Positions 22,332-34,700 of a DNA stretch of 64,000 nucleotides are shown here, in pieces. Position 1 is the first letter of the stretch. Each line of letters begins with the position of its first letter. Where the stretch lies: positions 3,413,149 through 3,477,148 of the forward strand of contig JAQFVV010012405.1 in assembly GCA_028023455.1 (NCBI GenBank), read 5' to 3'. Below the pieces are notes generated by a model. The model did not search any database and had not been told where the DNA came from. It saw only the letters and a list, made by a program, of their open reading frames with translations. The stretch comes from Epiperipatus broadwayi. Lineage: Eukaryota; Onychophora; Udeonychophora; Euonychophora; Peripatidae. The position numbers were made by a program, and so were the translations under genes.

Positions 22332-25289
22332 GTGCTGGGGCCATATGCTAACAGTAAGAGGGACAATGAGATGTGGTTATTAAATACCCTTGATCTGGAT
22401 GTGGATTACCTAGAGCCATTTGAACTAGGTGAACCACCTATCCAATATAACTGTCCTGTTCTTAAATTATTGATGGAGGGGATTAGTATAAATGCCTTAG
22501 TTGACTCTGGTAGTCAAGCCTCCATCATCTCAGAAAAAGCGTATCAAAAGATGCTTCATGTAAATAGTTGTATACCCTCCTTGCCCATTAAACAGATACA
22601 AGTGACTCTGGCTAATGGGAAGAGAACCAGGCTGTCCAACAAGCAGGTTTGGATTAATTTTAGGCTTAACCAGTCTGAGTTTGGTCATGTCTTCTTGATT
22701 ATGCCTGAATTGGTTCATGATGTCATTATAGGTTCAGACTTCATGATCAGAAATAAATGTAAATTAGATTATGAGAATGGGCTATTTTTATGTCAACAAG
22801 AACAGTTGCCTTTTGAATGGGAGTTACCGAAACTCTCTGGTCAATTGCTATGTATTCGAAGCACACTAATTGATGTTGGTATTAAAACTAAAATTAATCA
22901 TGTTTTTCTTGCCAATCTGACTATAGGAGAAAATTTACACCAACTGATGTGCAATTATAACAGCCTGTTTTCCACTGTTCCAGGCATCATCAGTGGATAT
23001 ACTCATCGAATTAAGTTAAAGGATAATGAACCTTTTCAACAGAGAATGTATCCAGTTCCTTATCAATATCAGGCCGAGGTACAAAAACAGATAGACCAAA
23101 TGTTGGAATGGAAAATTATTCGGAAGTGTTCATCTGCTTATGTCAATCCTTTGGTAATTATCAGAAAGAAAGATGATACAGTAAGAGTATGTCTGGATGC
23201 TCGTATGCTGAACCAGATAACCATTCCTGAACGCGATATTCCTCCACCTGTACATGAGCTGCTAATTAAATTCAAACAAAAGTCAATTTTCTCATCTTTT
23301 GATCTGACAGCCAGTTATTGGCAGATACCACTACACCATGAAGACCAAAAATATACAGCTTTTCGCTTTCAAGGTCAAACTTATGTTTTTACAAGAATGC
23401 CCTTTGGTCTCATTAACAGTGGTGCTGGTTTGATCAGATGTTTGGATATGATCTTTTCAAAACAATTGAAAGAAAAGATTATCATGTATGTGGATGACAT
23501 AGTTATTGCTTCCAGCAGTCTTACAGAGCATCTAGAACACTTACAGATATTCTTTGAAGAGTGTTTAGCCCATAATGTCAAGATAAACCTGGAGAAATGT
23601 ACTATAGCTGCAAAAGAAATTACTTTTCTGGGACATGTAATCAGCGAACAGGGTATCAAACCCCATCCCGAAAAGATTGCTGCTATTCAGGACTTCTCAA
23701 TGCCAAAAACCAAAAAGCAACTGCGGTCCTTCCTCGGTTTATGTAACTATTATCATAAGTTTTATAGGGACTTTGCCGAGGATACCCAGTATTTGTCTGT
23801 GTTATTAAAGAAATCAGAAAGGTGGAGGTGGACCACTGAGCATACCAGAGAGTTCAATACCATAAAACAAACCTTTTTGAACCACATTATTTTGTCTTAC
23901 CCTGATTTTGGTAAAAAGTTTTTTGTACAGACAGACAGTAGCCACTATGGTCTGGGAGTAGTTTTATATCAGCTTGATGAAGATCAAAGACCTCAGGTCT
24001 TATACTTTTTAAGTAGACATTTGAGAGGGGCAGAGCTGAACTACTCCATAACAGAGAAAGAAGCCCTAGCAGTGGTATGGGCCTTTCAGAAGCTACGCCA
24101 GTTTTTGCTTGGCTCTGAGGTCATTGTTTTATCAGACCATAGGAGCTTAGAATTTCTAAGTAAAAGCTATTTAAATAATGAAAGATTAATTAGGTGGAGT
24201 CTATACCTACAACAGTTTAATTACAGCATCGTCTATGTTGAGGGTATTAAGAATATCCCTGCGGATGTTCTTAGTCGTCACCCTGTCTGTCTTGTGCCCC
24301 AACATCCCGGTACAGAGAATATCTTGATTAATAATATTAATGTTGAATTAGAGAGAGATATCTTAAAAGATTACCATAATTTGGCTGGGATTCAAAAACA
24401 AGACCTAAAATTGGGCAGAATCATCACCATCCTGAATCATCCCCTAAACCGCCACAGCTCCAAGAAATCACTCAAGAAAGTTTTTACCCAGTATAAATTC
24501 AACCGAGATCTTCTCATGTATAAGATTAAGGTTAATCATGGTAACCCTTGGAGGATCGTGATTCCTAAAATCCTCATTAATAAATTAGTAAAATATGCTC
24601 ATTGCAAATATGGCCATTATGGCACTCCAAAGATTTATTATGTGTTAAAGAATTATTTCTATTGGAATCAGATGTATAGAAGTGTCAGCAATATCATTAA
24701 ACAATGTACAGTTTGTGCCAAGACTAAGTATCATGCTAGGTCATTTGTTGGTATTTTACAACCCATAATCCCGGATCGGCCTAACCAATTGTTGGCACTT
24801 GATTTTTATGGACCACTCCCGGCCTATAACCGACAAAAGTTCATTTTAGTGGCATATGATGTATTTTCTAAATATGTATCTGCATTTGCCGTGCCACGAA
24901 CTGATGCTAAGGGTGTTATCAGGTGCCTCACCAAACACCAGTTGCAAGCCGGGGATAAACCTGATGTGATTTTGACAGATCATGCCACTGCCTTTGTATC
25001 GAAGACCTGGAAGAAATGGGTTCAAACTCAGAACATCAAACATGTTATGAGCTCTATACGAAATCCGCAGTCTAACCCCTGCGAGCGCATTATGCGCGAG
25101 CTTAGCAGACTTTATAGAGTCTACATTCCAGATGATCATAGACAGTGGGTGAATAAACTTCCTGAATTGGTAAATCTCATTAATATCACTTATAAAGAAT
25201 CAACAGGATTCCCCCTGTTAGGTTGCATTACGGAAAGCAGGAACCTTTGCTTATTAAAATCCCTTTGCCTATTACCCTTGAGGAAATAA
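22332..25289 (+). CDS. pol: Gypsy Pol: protease, RT, RNase H, integrase (C-terminus lost by frameshift)
   Basis: 985 codons counted from a GTG at 22332. The frame is open from 22287 and the first in-frame ATG is codon 14, so translation by frameshift from gag is likelier than independent initiation. Domains in order: retropepsin with DSG at residues 58-60; reverse transcriptase with MPFG near 356 and YVDD near 386; RNase H with TDSS near 533 and SITEKEALA; integrase zinc finger with H-x4-H near 756 and C-x2-C near 793; catalytic core with D near 824 (LDFYG), D near 883 (LTDH) and E near 917 (CERI). The last 25 or so residues, after STGF, are out of frame. The true integrase end continues in the frame at 25223. 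Pol would mature Gag, copy RNA to cDNA and insert it. Confidence 0.95.
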   Translation: MLGPYANSKRDNEMWLLNTLDLDVDYLEPFELGEPPIQYNCPVLKLLMEGISINALVDSGSQASIISEKAYQKMLHVNSCIPSLPIKQIQVTLANGKRTRLSNKQVWINFRLNQSEFGHVFLIMPELVHDVIIGSDFMIRNKCKLDYENGLFLCQQEQLPFEWELPKLSGQLLCIRSTLIDVGIKTKINHVFLANLTIGENLHQLMCNYNSLFSTVPGIISGYTHRIKLKDNEPFQQRMYPVPYQYQAEVQKQIDQMLEWKIIRKCSSAYVNPLVIIRKKDDTVRVCLDARMLNQITIPERDIPPPVHELLIKFKQKSIFSSFDLTASYWQIPLHHEDQKYTAFRFQGQTYVFTRMPFGLINSGAGLIRCLDMIFSKQLKEKIIMYVDDIVIASSSLTEHLEHLQIFFEECLAHNVKINLEKCTIAAKEITFLGHVISEQGIKPHPEKIAAIQDFSMPKTKKQLRSFLGLCNYYHKFYRDFAEDTQYLSVLLKKSERWRWTTEHTREFNTIKQTFLNHIILSYPDFGKKFFVQTDSSHYGLGVVLYQLDEDQRPQVLYFLSRHLRGAELNYSITEKEALAVVWAFQKLRQFLLGSEVIVLSDHRSLEFLSKSYLNNERLIRWSLYLQQFNYSIVYVEGIKNIPADVLSRHPVCLVPQHPGTENILINNINVELERDILKDYHNLAGIQKQDLKLGRIITILNHPLNRHSSKKSLKKVFTQYKFNRDLLMYKIKVNHGNPWRIVIPKILINKLVKYAHCKYGHYGTPKIYYVLKNYFYWNQMYRSVSNIIKQCTVCAKTKYHARSFVGILQPIIPDRPNQLLALDFYGPLPAYNRQKFILVAYDVFSKYVSAFAVPRTDAKGVIRCLTKHQLQAGDKPDVILTDHATAFVSKTWKKWVQTQNIKHVMSSIRNPQSNPCERIMRELSRLYRVYIPDDHRQWVNKLPELVNLINITYKESTGFPLLGCITESRNLCLLKSLCLLPLRK

Positions 25290-25585
25290 ATAATGATGAT
25301 GACCTTAATAAGGCTCGAGTCCAACTTAAACTCATGGGTCAAAAAAGGGTAAAGCAATCCAGAACTAAACCACATCCATTTAAGATCAATGATCTTGTGC
25401 TGGTACGCACCCCTCATGTTAGCAACCCCCAAAGAAACAAATTTAAAAAGTTTCTGCATTTGTATGAAGGACCATTCAAAATCACTAAAAAGATAGGAGA
25501 GAATGCCTTTATGCTTGCTGCTCTTGATGGGAATAAGGGGACCTATAATGCTAGGAGTTTGATCCCTTATACTTCAGCAGAATAG
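25212..25585 (+). pseudogene. Displaced C-terminal part of integrase
   Basis: After about 25212 the pol homology moves to another frame. This frame (first ATG 25223, stop after SLIPYTSAE) has the basic C-terminal integrase sequence, including LVLVRTPHVSN and FLHLYEGPFKI, the usual small SH3-like DNA-binding region of Gypsy integrases. A C-run at the junction (TTCCCCCTG) makes a one-base change the simplest cause. Programmed shifting here is unlikely because no Gypsy family is known to frameshift inside integrase. Confidence 0.8.
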
Positions 25586-25760
25586 CCTGGCAAAGATCTC
25601 CAAATAAATTATTTTTAGGTTTTTTTTTTTAATGAAAAATATATTTACCAGTAGTTAATTTTTTTATATATATTATAAGTGTTTATTATTATTAGTGTAT
25701 TTATTAGTTAAGATTTTTTTTAAAAATATAGTTAAAACAAAAGTGCTGATGATTTTATCC

Positions 25761-25775
25761 GAAGGGGGAGAAAGT
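25761..25775 (+). promoter_or_regulatory. Polypurine tract
   Basis: GAAGGGGGAGAAAGT ends directly at the TGTGCC start of the 3' LTR, where the plus-strand DNA primer of LTR elements is expected. Confidence 0.85.
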
Positions 25776-28700
25776 TGTGCCATTACAATTTGGTCACTAG
25801 CCAAATTTATAGTAATGTGCATGTAGAAAAGGTAAACCAAAAATCATCATCACAATTTTATATAACCATAAAGGAAGTTGTAGGGCATCCAAGTTTAAAC
25901 CCTACAAGGTCCAGTTCTAAAAGCTTTAAACAGAAAGAGAGTGGGACAACAATTATATGCTTTATTTGTTTGTGTGTTGATAGAAAGGTAATACACACAT
26001 TTAAACTATTTAATATTTAAATTTTCTGTTAAAAAGCAAAGTTATAATGCATACATATAGGCAATGTATGTGTAAATTATTTAATTGTTTTATATTTCAA
26101 ATATTCAACATTTTAACTTTCTTTAAAACTAACCTATGCTAGATCAATTCTAACATTTTTTTCTATACTTTTATTTTGCTTTTCTTTAATTATAAGTGGG
26201 ATTTAAAAGTTACAGATTTAATTAAATAATTGGGTTATAATTACTAAGCTAGCAATTATAGTATTTAAGGTTAGTTTATGAATGATTTGAAAGAATGCAG
26301 GATGTGTGTACATTACATACAAAATTTTACATTTCCTAAATATTGAAAGAAAAGGAAGTATTAAATCTGTTAAATTATTTTTTTTGTACAATTTTTTTTT
26401 GTTAAAAGAGGAAATCTGTTTAATCAGATATCGATCTTTGTAGTACATTTTTTGTAAATGATTGTCACTTTGGAGCTATAATTTTTGAAATTGTCTTATC
26501 AAGATCTAAAGAAGGAAGCTCAAAGATTTGAAGTGTTACCTGGATGTTAAAAAGAAAAAAAAAACAAAAGAAAGGAAATAAGAATTGAGTCTATTTTTTT
26601 TTTAAAACAAAAGTGTCTGGAAAAAAGGATTAAACTTTTCAGTTGAAAAATACTTTGGTTGAAAATAAATTAGAGATCTAATTAAAACAAATTTGTCCAA
26701 AAATAGCAAGTGATGCTATCTCTGATTGGTTAAGTTAGCTAAAAATTGGATATAAAAAGCTGTCTTGAATTATTATTATTATTGTGATTGATTCAGATTA
26801 TTAAACTATCAAATTGAATGTTGAAAATATAAGAAATGGCGGGCTAGAAAAATTATATGTATGTTCCATCGATTCCGGACCATCTGGAGGAAGCTGCACA
26901 TCACATAGGAAAGAAAAGATGTGTCTAAAATAATATTCTACACCTTTCAACTGACCAGATAAATAAGATGTTTTTAATAGAAGGAAGAAAGCATTCACCT
27001 GCATTCAAAGAAGATGAATTAATCTACTGATAAATATTAATCATCAAGTCCAATTAATTGTTACAACAACTGATTTTAAACTCAAGAAAATTTACAAATG
27101 GGAAAACAACTGCTGTATTTCATCCACATGCTTGACAGGAAGAGAAGAAAAATTAATATAATGATTTCCAAATTGTCCACTAAAGCAAATAACCTCAATA
27201 GAGTCATCATCATTAAATAGTTATACACCTCAAGAAAGAGATTGTTCCCACATAGTAGCTGCAGAAATATAGACAAGTTTGAACCCTTGGAAATTCGCCA
27301 CAAACAAAAGATCGGTAATATGACTTTTTATATCTATTTTCTTTATGATATCAGTCTTAATAAACATTTTAGCAATAAAGTGGTATATTTTATTTAAAGA
27401 ACTTTTAAAGACTATTCAGATCAATTAAAAACAAGAATGTCTTACTAAAAATAACTTTGAGCTTCATAAATGATCTTGAATGTATAAAATGATTTGTTTA
27501 TTAATTTTACAATATTAATGTGTAAAACAATTTTTTTTTATGGTATTATGATTTTAGTTTTAACTGATATATTGTTATTATTTTGGTTTTTAATAATATT
27601 TTGTTATTATGGGATAAAACACGCACATACATAATGATATTTTATATGTGTATAATTGTGAGTGAATGTGAAATAATGAGTAGTATTAGAATATTAGATT
27701 ATTTTGTTTCAAGTTAAGTATAGCATTTCAGAGGTAGAAGAGAGGGGGGAGAAAATAATTTAAAACTCTTTTCTAAAACTTGCTCTTTCAATTTTACTAA
27801 CATTTTTTTTTTTACATTCTATTTACATGTTGGATTTTAAAGTATGTGTGCCAATGAGCAGATAATATTTTTTTTTAATACTTTTCTCATGGAGTGAAAA
27901 TCATGGTCAATGTGACGTCCAACTTAATACAAAATACATTTGAAGGGAAAGGGGGAAGAACTTAAAATTAATCTGAGGATTGTTATATAATCAATTATTA
28001 TTATTATTATTCATGTCAATTTTCATATTTATCTAGAAATTTTTATGTATATGTTAGAACTGTAGTAATAAATATTAGTTTGTTTTATTAAACGAGGCGT
28101 ATATATTTCATTAAGTGTAGTCTTGGTTAAGTGTGATTATTCATCATCATCAATGGTTGAATATTAGTTATTTAAGATATAAGTAAATATGCTAAAATTA
28201 AGCAATAATTATGAATTTCTTTATAAAAATTTAGTTTTATGTTTAGGCTTAGTCCTAGAGCTGTAATTGAAACCCTTGTCATTATTGTTATTATTATCAT
28301 CATCATCATCATCATCAACATTTTAATTAATGAGCTGTTTAACTGTTTAAAGGCCATAAATAAATATTGATTTTATAATATTTAGTGATCTCTTAGTATT
28401 ATTATAACCACATCCCATCATCTATTTCATGCAAGGATGAGTGAATTGCCATCCTAAATTAGTTATATATAATCTGAGCTAGTAAACTTACAAAACTATT
28501 GAAACACATTTGTTATGCTAAGATCTGAGAAATGATTTATGTCTAATATACTCCACTTTGGTTTAAAGATGTTTTACTTTTACCTAAATATTAGTGCGTA
28601 TAGTGATATGGCTCAAAAAGCAAAATCTCTCATTTTTATTAGAAATAAAGTACCAAAAAGGGATTCAAACCCGGTACATGTAAAAGGTTATTAGATATAA

Positions 28701-29002
28701 CCGTGTCTAGATTCAGATAATCTAGTGGCGCCCTGCTAGACCATATTCACTTAGTATTTGTTTAAACATGCACTTAACATCAAACCAAGAAATGAAAGTG
28801 GATAAAACCTACTGCCTGTATACCTGAGTTATATTTTATTGAATTACTAGTGTACTCACCTCACGTGATTTCATATAATACTGGTTATTAATAATTTGAT
28901 CAACCTTTAATATCTTGATATTTGAACCTTTACTTATGATCATTCTAAGGACAACTCAGATATGGTAATAATATCTATTTGAACTCATTTATTTAGGTTA
29001 CA
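25776..29002 (+). repeat. 3' LTR (3227 bp)
   Basis: A collinear copy of 17126-20355 with scattered single-base changes and short indels, for example shorter A and T runs near 26560-26620 and three extra bases near 27345. The TATA box is at 26751-26759 and the antisense tRNA-like segment at 28660-28745. It ends GGTTACA before (AT)n. Confidence 0.95.
28660..28745 (-). other. tRNA-like segment, antisense, in 3' LTR
   Basis: Same A-box and B-box-like sequence as in the 5' LTR, unchanged in the box regions; TGGCGCCC is at 28726-28733 on the plus strand. Confidence 0.5.
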
Positions 29003-29021
29003 ATATATATATATATATATT

Positions 29022-29170
29022 AAAATATGACATTCATTCATCAGGGATTGAATTTGCTACGTACAACTACAAGTTGTACTGGTCTTTGGTTTTGTTCATT
29101 TTTCTGCAACATATTATTACATCTTGAACTTTTTTTTTTTTGCATCAGGACTCTCTCTCTCTCTCTCTCG

Positions 29171-29210
<40 letters not shown>

Positions 29211-29276
29211 CACACACACTTTAAAAATATGACATTCATTTATCAGGGATTGAATTTGCTACATAAAACTGCAAGA
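29022..29276. repeat. A-B-A local tandem repeat with (CT)n, (CA)n, (AT)n
   Basis: Unit A (AAAATATGACATTCATT..ATCAGGGATTGAATTTGCTAC) occurs at 29022 and 29224. Unit B between them matches the sequence directly upstream of the 5' LTR. B contains CT, CA and AT dinucleotide runs at about 29151-29220. Confidence 0.85.
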
Positions 29277-29279
29277 TAC

Positions 29280-30960
29280 TTTGTCAAGTAGAAATCTTGC
29301 ATGCATTGAAAGAAAAATACAATCATTTTGAAAAGATTGCAGACATACTGAATATAGACATAAACATTGGACATATAAGGAAAGGATCATTTATTATTTT
29401 AAAAATATAGAGATATAGTTTTGTGGATCTTGACTAGGTAGTTTAACTTTCACAGTTGATCATATATATATAAGTAAATTTTTTTTTAAAAAAAAATATT
29501 GTTACATATATTAGGACCATATGTTGAATGTTTTGATTCACAGTGAATTTGTATGTGACTAATATTAAATTATATTATTTAAGCTGTTGATTACAGTACA
29601 TATTTCATAAGGATATAAAATATTAAATAGTAAATTGCATCTGAGAGATATCACAACTTCTGAAGTCACTTTTGGGGTTAGTTGTGAAAATAATTTTTAG
29701 ATTGCAACCGAAAATAAAAGACAAATTTGCTATTTTTTTCTCACATTTCAGCATCTACTACTACTGAATGAATCTTTTAGATAAGTGAGATTTCTATTGC
29801 AATCTTTTGGACCATAACCTGAACATGATTAATTATTTAAATTATTGCAAGATTCTATGCAAATAATTCAATTTTTTGTCTTAAATTCTTTTTTTAGTGA
29901 GAAATGAAGGTTGCTTTTATAGATGGAAATAATATTTTTGAATGTACTTAGCAACAATTTTAAACTGTCTTGAAGGAATTTAATCTAAAGTTTGAAAGAG
30001 TTTGACTGTGTAATAATAGATAAATTTGTAAATTAAGATAAAAATGAGTGTGAACATAAGTTTTTGTAGTTTATAGAAAAGGAAGAAATAATATTTTGAT
30101 TATTTACAGTTTTTATTTCACATTGCACTGCTCATCCAAGTGATAATGAAAGTTATAAAAATAACTAACAAGTATGACTTGACTTTTTGATTGGATTTTT
30201 TGATTATGAAAAGGCATTTCAAAGTCAGAGCACAATCTCATGATGTATTGAGGTGTGGATAATATTTATAACTTTTTCATGAAGTAGTATGAGAAGTGAA
30301 GGTAGCAAAAAATTAATATAGATTTAAATCATCTGACTTTGGCATAAAATATGTAGGGTTACCAGAAATATTATATGTAAGTGAATAAGAAGAAAGTAAT
30401 GATTATTAATATTGAATTAGAAGTTAAAATTATAAACACTTTAGAGTAATTATTGATATACATAGTAAAAATAATCACATAATTAAACTTAGATGGATTG
30501 ATTTTTGTAGAAATAACTTTTTTTTATGATTGCCATTAGAGGAGATAAGGATTGATCAAAAGTAAAATATATGTTTCATTGAATAAACAGTTTAGTAATG
30601 CATCATTTCAAAGTTAACAAAATAACATGCAAGAGATCTGCACATGTTACTAGTAGAGATAGCATTAAAGGGAATGACTAAAATGTAAATTGTATTCCAA
30701 TGCTAAGAAATTTAGAAATTCTCTGTATTCATTATTGAAACATGTTTTTAATAAATAATAAAACACAAAATTAATATTATTATGAAGCATGTGATAATTG
30801 TGATTGATTCCAATATCAACACCAATGAGTATAGTCACATATATATTGTTATCTTTAAAAAGAACATACTGTATAACTTAATTTAAATTTAACTATATAA
30901 TATAACAAATAAATCTTTTAGTAACCATTACATAATGCTCTCCAAAACTTTGTTTTACAT
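29280..30960. other. AT-rich stretch, nothing recognised
   Basis: No motif, repeat family or splice-flanked frame that I can support. Confidence 0.5.
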
Positions 30961-30964
30961 ATAA

Positions 30965-31710
30965 CATCTACAGACACCCCTCTTAACATGGATATCTATC
31001 ATTCCTTATAAGCCAATTTCAAGAGATTCACAATCAAGTACTCCCACTTAGTACAGGTAAATTTACCTATTGGACTATATATAACATTCTATACCCAAAT
31101 CAATCTGTTGACAACCTCTCCCCAATGCTAACAATTAATAACAGACAATTGCTTCATCTATTTATAAAATGCTCATTGGAGCCCAAATTTTTCAACTTCC
31201 TATTAAAGCTTGACCTATATGCTTTGCCCACTTTCCACTTTCTTCATTATCACAGACTATATGACAACATTGATCATTTCTGCAGCTTCTGCAACAGAGA
31301 GAGGACACACAGTTCCATCTACTACACAGTTGTCAAGCTCTAGCACCAACAAGATAGATCATGTTGAACACATAGCTGCAATATGATTACCTTTAGTAGT
31401 ATCATTGAAACATTCCATCAAAGTTCCATCCCTACCATTCATGCAGATATTTTCAGTCTTTATTAATTTTGGTGTACGAGATGTATTTTCTGTCTTAGTA
31501 ACTATATTAGACACCACCCAGCTACCTTCACCAATAAGATTAAACAGATAAGAACCAGAAACAGCAAGATTGCACACCCAGACATTTTTGCAGCTACATG
31601 TTAATTTTTTAAAACACTAGTCCAGACTCTAACCTCCTGCCATAATACTATAAATCCAGCCCGTTACCGATATAACCTTTATTTATTAAATAAAATTATC
31701 TTTGAAGCAT
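30965..31710 (+). mobile_element. LINE 3' remnant, plus strand
   Basis: The frame 31125-31343 carries the conserved C-terminal LINE segment (CSLEPKFFNFLLKLDLYALP, then FCSFC), equivalent to WALEPKYFDF..SIDPFCGLC of the element at 1-4620. Upstream bases (about 30970-31120) translate with stops into the preceding region. The fragment ends near 31700 with TTTATTTATTAAATAAAATT. It is 5'-truncated and dead. Confidence 0.78.
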
Positions 31711-34700
31711 AAAGTAGTTGCGTTTTGTGTGTATATGAGTTATATATATATATAAAGGAAAAAATATTTAGCTAGATAATAGGCAGATAGTAAATGATTA
31801 GATAGTTTAATTTTTCTATACAATATCTCTCTTAGATGTCAATGTACCATTTCCCCTGAGAATTTTAGTAATTAGTTTCATCTGCTAAACATATCATTAA
31901 TCAAATTATTGTAAATTTTCTCACATATATAAATTGAAATAAATGATTCTATTCGGTAATTTACTTTTGTTATTATTGTATTTTAAACATTTGTCTATAT
32001 ACAATATCCACAAGTGTTTTAAACTACTAAATGATTATAAATAGAATAAAGCTATGTTTTTATTAAATTAAAAGTTATAAATCATGTGAAAACTAGATTA
32101 GCTTTTGAAAATCTAGTTTTACATATGATGCATAACTTTTGATTCAATTAAAGATTAAAAATTTTCTTTAGTCGCTCTGTCATTCAATTTAGTATTAGAT
32201 ATCAGCTGTTCATTATTTTAAACCTTTTTCCTGGAAAAGCAGCCATCTTGAATATTTAAAAAATTATTTTAAGCCACAAATTTTATCATAACTTAAGTTT
32301 GTATTATTCAAAAATGACATAGTATAGATTGTTTGAAACATAAAACACCAAAGAATGTAATTATGCTGGAAAAAACATAGTCATTCATATTTAAAGTGAT
32401 AAAAAAAGAATAAAAGTTAACATTTCTAATAATTATTTTCATTTTATTTCTCTCAACCTTTATTCAAGTAACATACTATGAGGGCATCTTTTAATAAATA
32501 TGTATAGCTTTTGACTTAAGAATAAATTATTTTTTAATTTTTACTTAGTAGTTTTAACAATTATCATTTATTTTAGGCTTAACTGCTATAGATTTTCATA
32601 TCTACAAAAAAATAAAATCAAAAAAGGAACTTTTATTCTGTTTTTGAAGTATATTTTGAACGTCTTTTTTAGGTAAGTAGAGGAATGTCTTCACTTTTCA
32701 GTATTTTTGCTTCCAATTTAAAATTTAATTTGACTGTGGTAGTTATCTTAAAGTTGCTTTACCATTCATAATCAACTTTTAAGTTACATTTTTAAAACTG
32801 TTAGAGAACCACTACAAGTTTTTTGCATGGATCAAATCTTTTTACACTTATTAAATCACTGGATATTTTTTATATTTTGCCTGAACATTATACACTATCA
32901 GATTCCAAAAAGCCTTATAATAATAATAATGACAATAATTATAATTTCTATCTTGGATATTATATTTTGATTCTTCTTGCACCATGTATATTCACCTTTT
33001 TTTTGATATAATTTGTCATAAATTTAATTGTCTCATCTTTTTGCTGGATGTGTGGAATTTCAAATAATGTTGTTGCATGGGCTATTTTATTTTCCTCTTC
33101 TTTGAGATATTATTCCTACATTTAGTAATTATGCTATCCTCTTACTGATAAAATAGCATTCTATCCATTATGAGAATATTATTTTCCAATTTTGAGACTT
33201 TGATTTTTTTTTTCTTATTTGTAGTTTTGCTTGCTATTTAAATTTTTTAACATTATCATTAACTCTTTTCTTATTATTTTTCAGAATTACATATGTTTAG
33301 TTTTTTTTAAATTAAGGTAATTAAAATTATGTTCATAATTATTCTTTCCTGCACACATATAGGGAAAAATGTTTTTCAAATATTCCTATATATATATAAT
33401 TTACAATTGTGTTTGTTATTTTTTGTATTAATATTTTAAAATTAATTATAATTTTATGCTTAGAATTTGGGAATATATCTAATAAAGGATACCTACTCAT
33501 AAAATTATCTTTTTCTTAATAACTTTTGTACTTATAACATTTTTTGATACATATCTCACATGTATGTTGACTTTTAGAACTTATTGTCTTTTGCTCTCAA
33601 ACAAATATGTATATGTTTATTTACTTACATGTTTGTGATTTTTTTAAGTATTTTTTTTAAAATCATAATGTTTATATGGATGTGGTTTATAGTAATTAAA
33701 TATTACAGTTGCTTTTAAATAATTTAAATAAACTATAAAATATTATCAAATGATTTATAAACTTAGAAAATAAAAAAAATTCACATAAACAAATTATTTC
33801 TAAAATTATAAATAAATTTAATTATGCAATATTTATTGAAATAAACAAATAATTCTCTAGGTATACCATCATTCTAAAAAATAAATGATCTAGAAATTTT
33901 TATTGCAACAAGATAACATAAACTTCCCAAATATTTATCAATGCCTAATATAAATATATGTATATTTTGAGTATTTAAATTAATGATTTTTTTAAAGTTT
34001 TATTTAATATTCTTTTCATATATTAATTAAAACTAAAACTAAATGAGATCTATTTTTATGTTTTATTTATTTATTTATTTTTGTAATATTTTCAGATAAA
34101 TTAATTGTTTTTGAGTTATTTTTATTATAAGCAAATAACAGTTCAGTATTAATTTTTGAAAGATTTTAAAGCCATTATACAATTTTCAATGGTAATATAT
34201 TTATTTTGATATAAAAATTTATTGAAAAGCAATTTTATATAATTATTTTTTGAAAATTTATGGAAAAATTAACTTCAAATTATCTTGAATTGAGTAGGAT
34301 ATAAAATTATGTAATAAGTATTTGATATAAAAAATAAAATTTTAATAAAATATTAGTCATAGTTCTATGTTTAGTATATCTTTTGCTGGTTATAAATTTC
34401 AAAAAAATATTTTATTTAAAAGTTTTTAGTTTACATTTTTAAAAGTTAGTTTTACTCTCTTTTCTTAAATCCAACAATGTTGGTTAAAATAAAGTATTTG
34501 TCACTAATATGTATTGCAATATTGTAAATAGTGACCATTTTTCTCTGGCCATGTCAAATATTACAAGCTTATAAAAATAAAGGTAGAGTGAGAAATTCTA
34601 TTTAATTTTTTCATATTTTTATAATAATAAGTATTGATTTATTTATATATTTTTATTTATTAAATAATAATGTAAAAATTCTAAACATTGTTTTTTTTTA

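Larger units (their letters stand above)
17126..29002 (+). mobile_element. Complete Ty3/Gypsy LTR retrotransposon with 3.2-kb LTRs
   Basis: Two long direct repeats (17126-20355 and 25776-29002), each TG...CA, bracket a 5.4-kb internal region with gag, pol (protease, reverse transcriptase, RNase H, integrase in that order) and a polypurine tract directly before the 3' LTR. The domain order places it in Metaviridae (Ty3/Gypsy). There is no env. The LTRs differ only by scattered substitutions and short indels (six in the first 500 bp by my count), so the insertion is fairly recent. A one-base lesion in integrase probably makes this copy defective. There is no recognisable primer-binding site after the 5' LTR, and the LTR is much longer than most Gypsy LTRs. 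Confidence 0.95.

Noticed and set aside
25746-25765. CTGATGA ... CGAAG as a second hammerhead core
   Set aside because: No stem II can form between the boxes and the second box is GAAG rather than GAAA.
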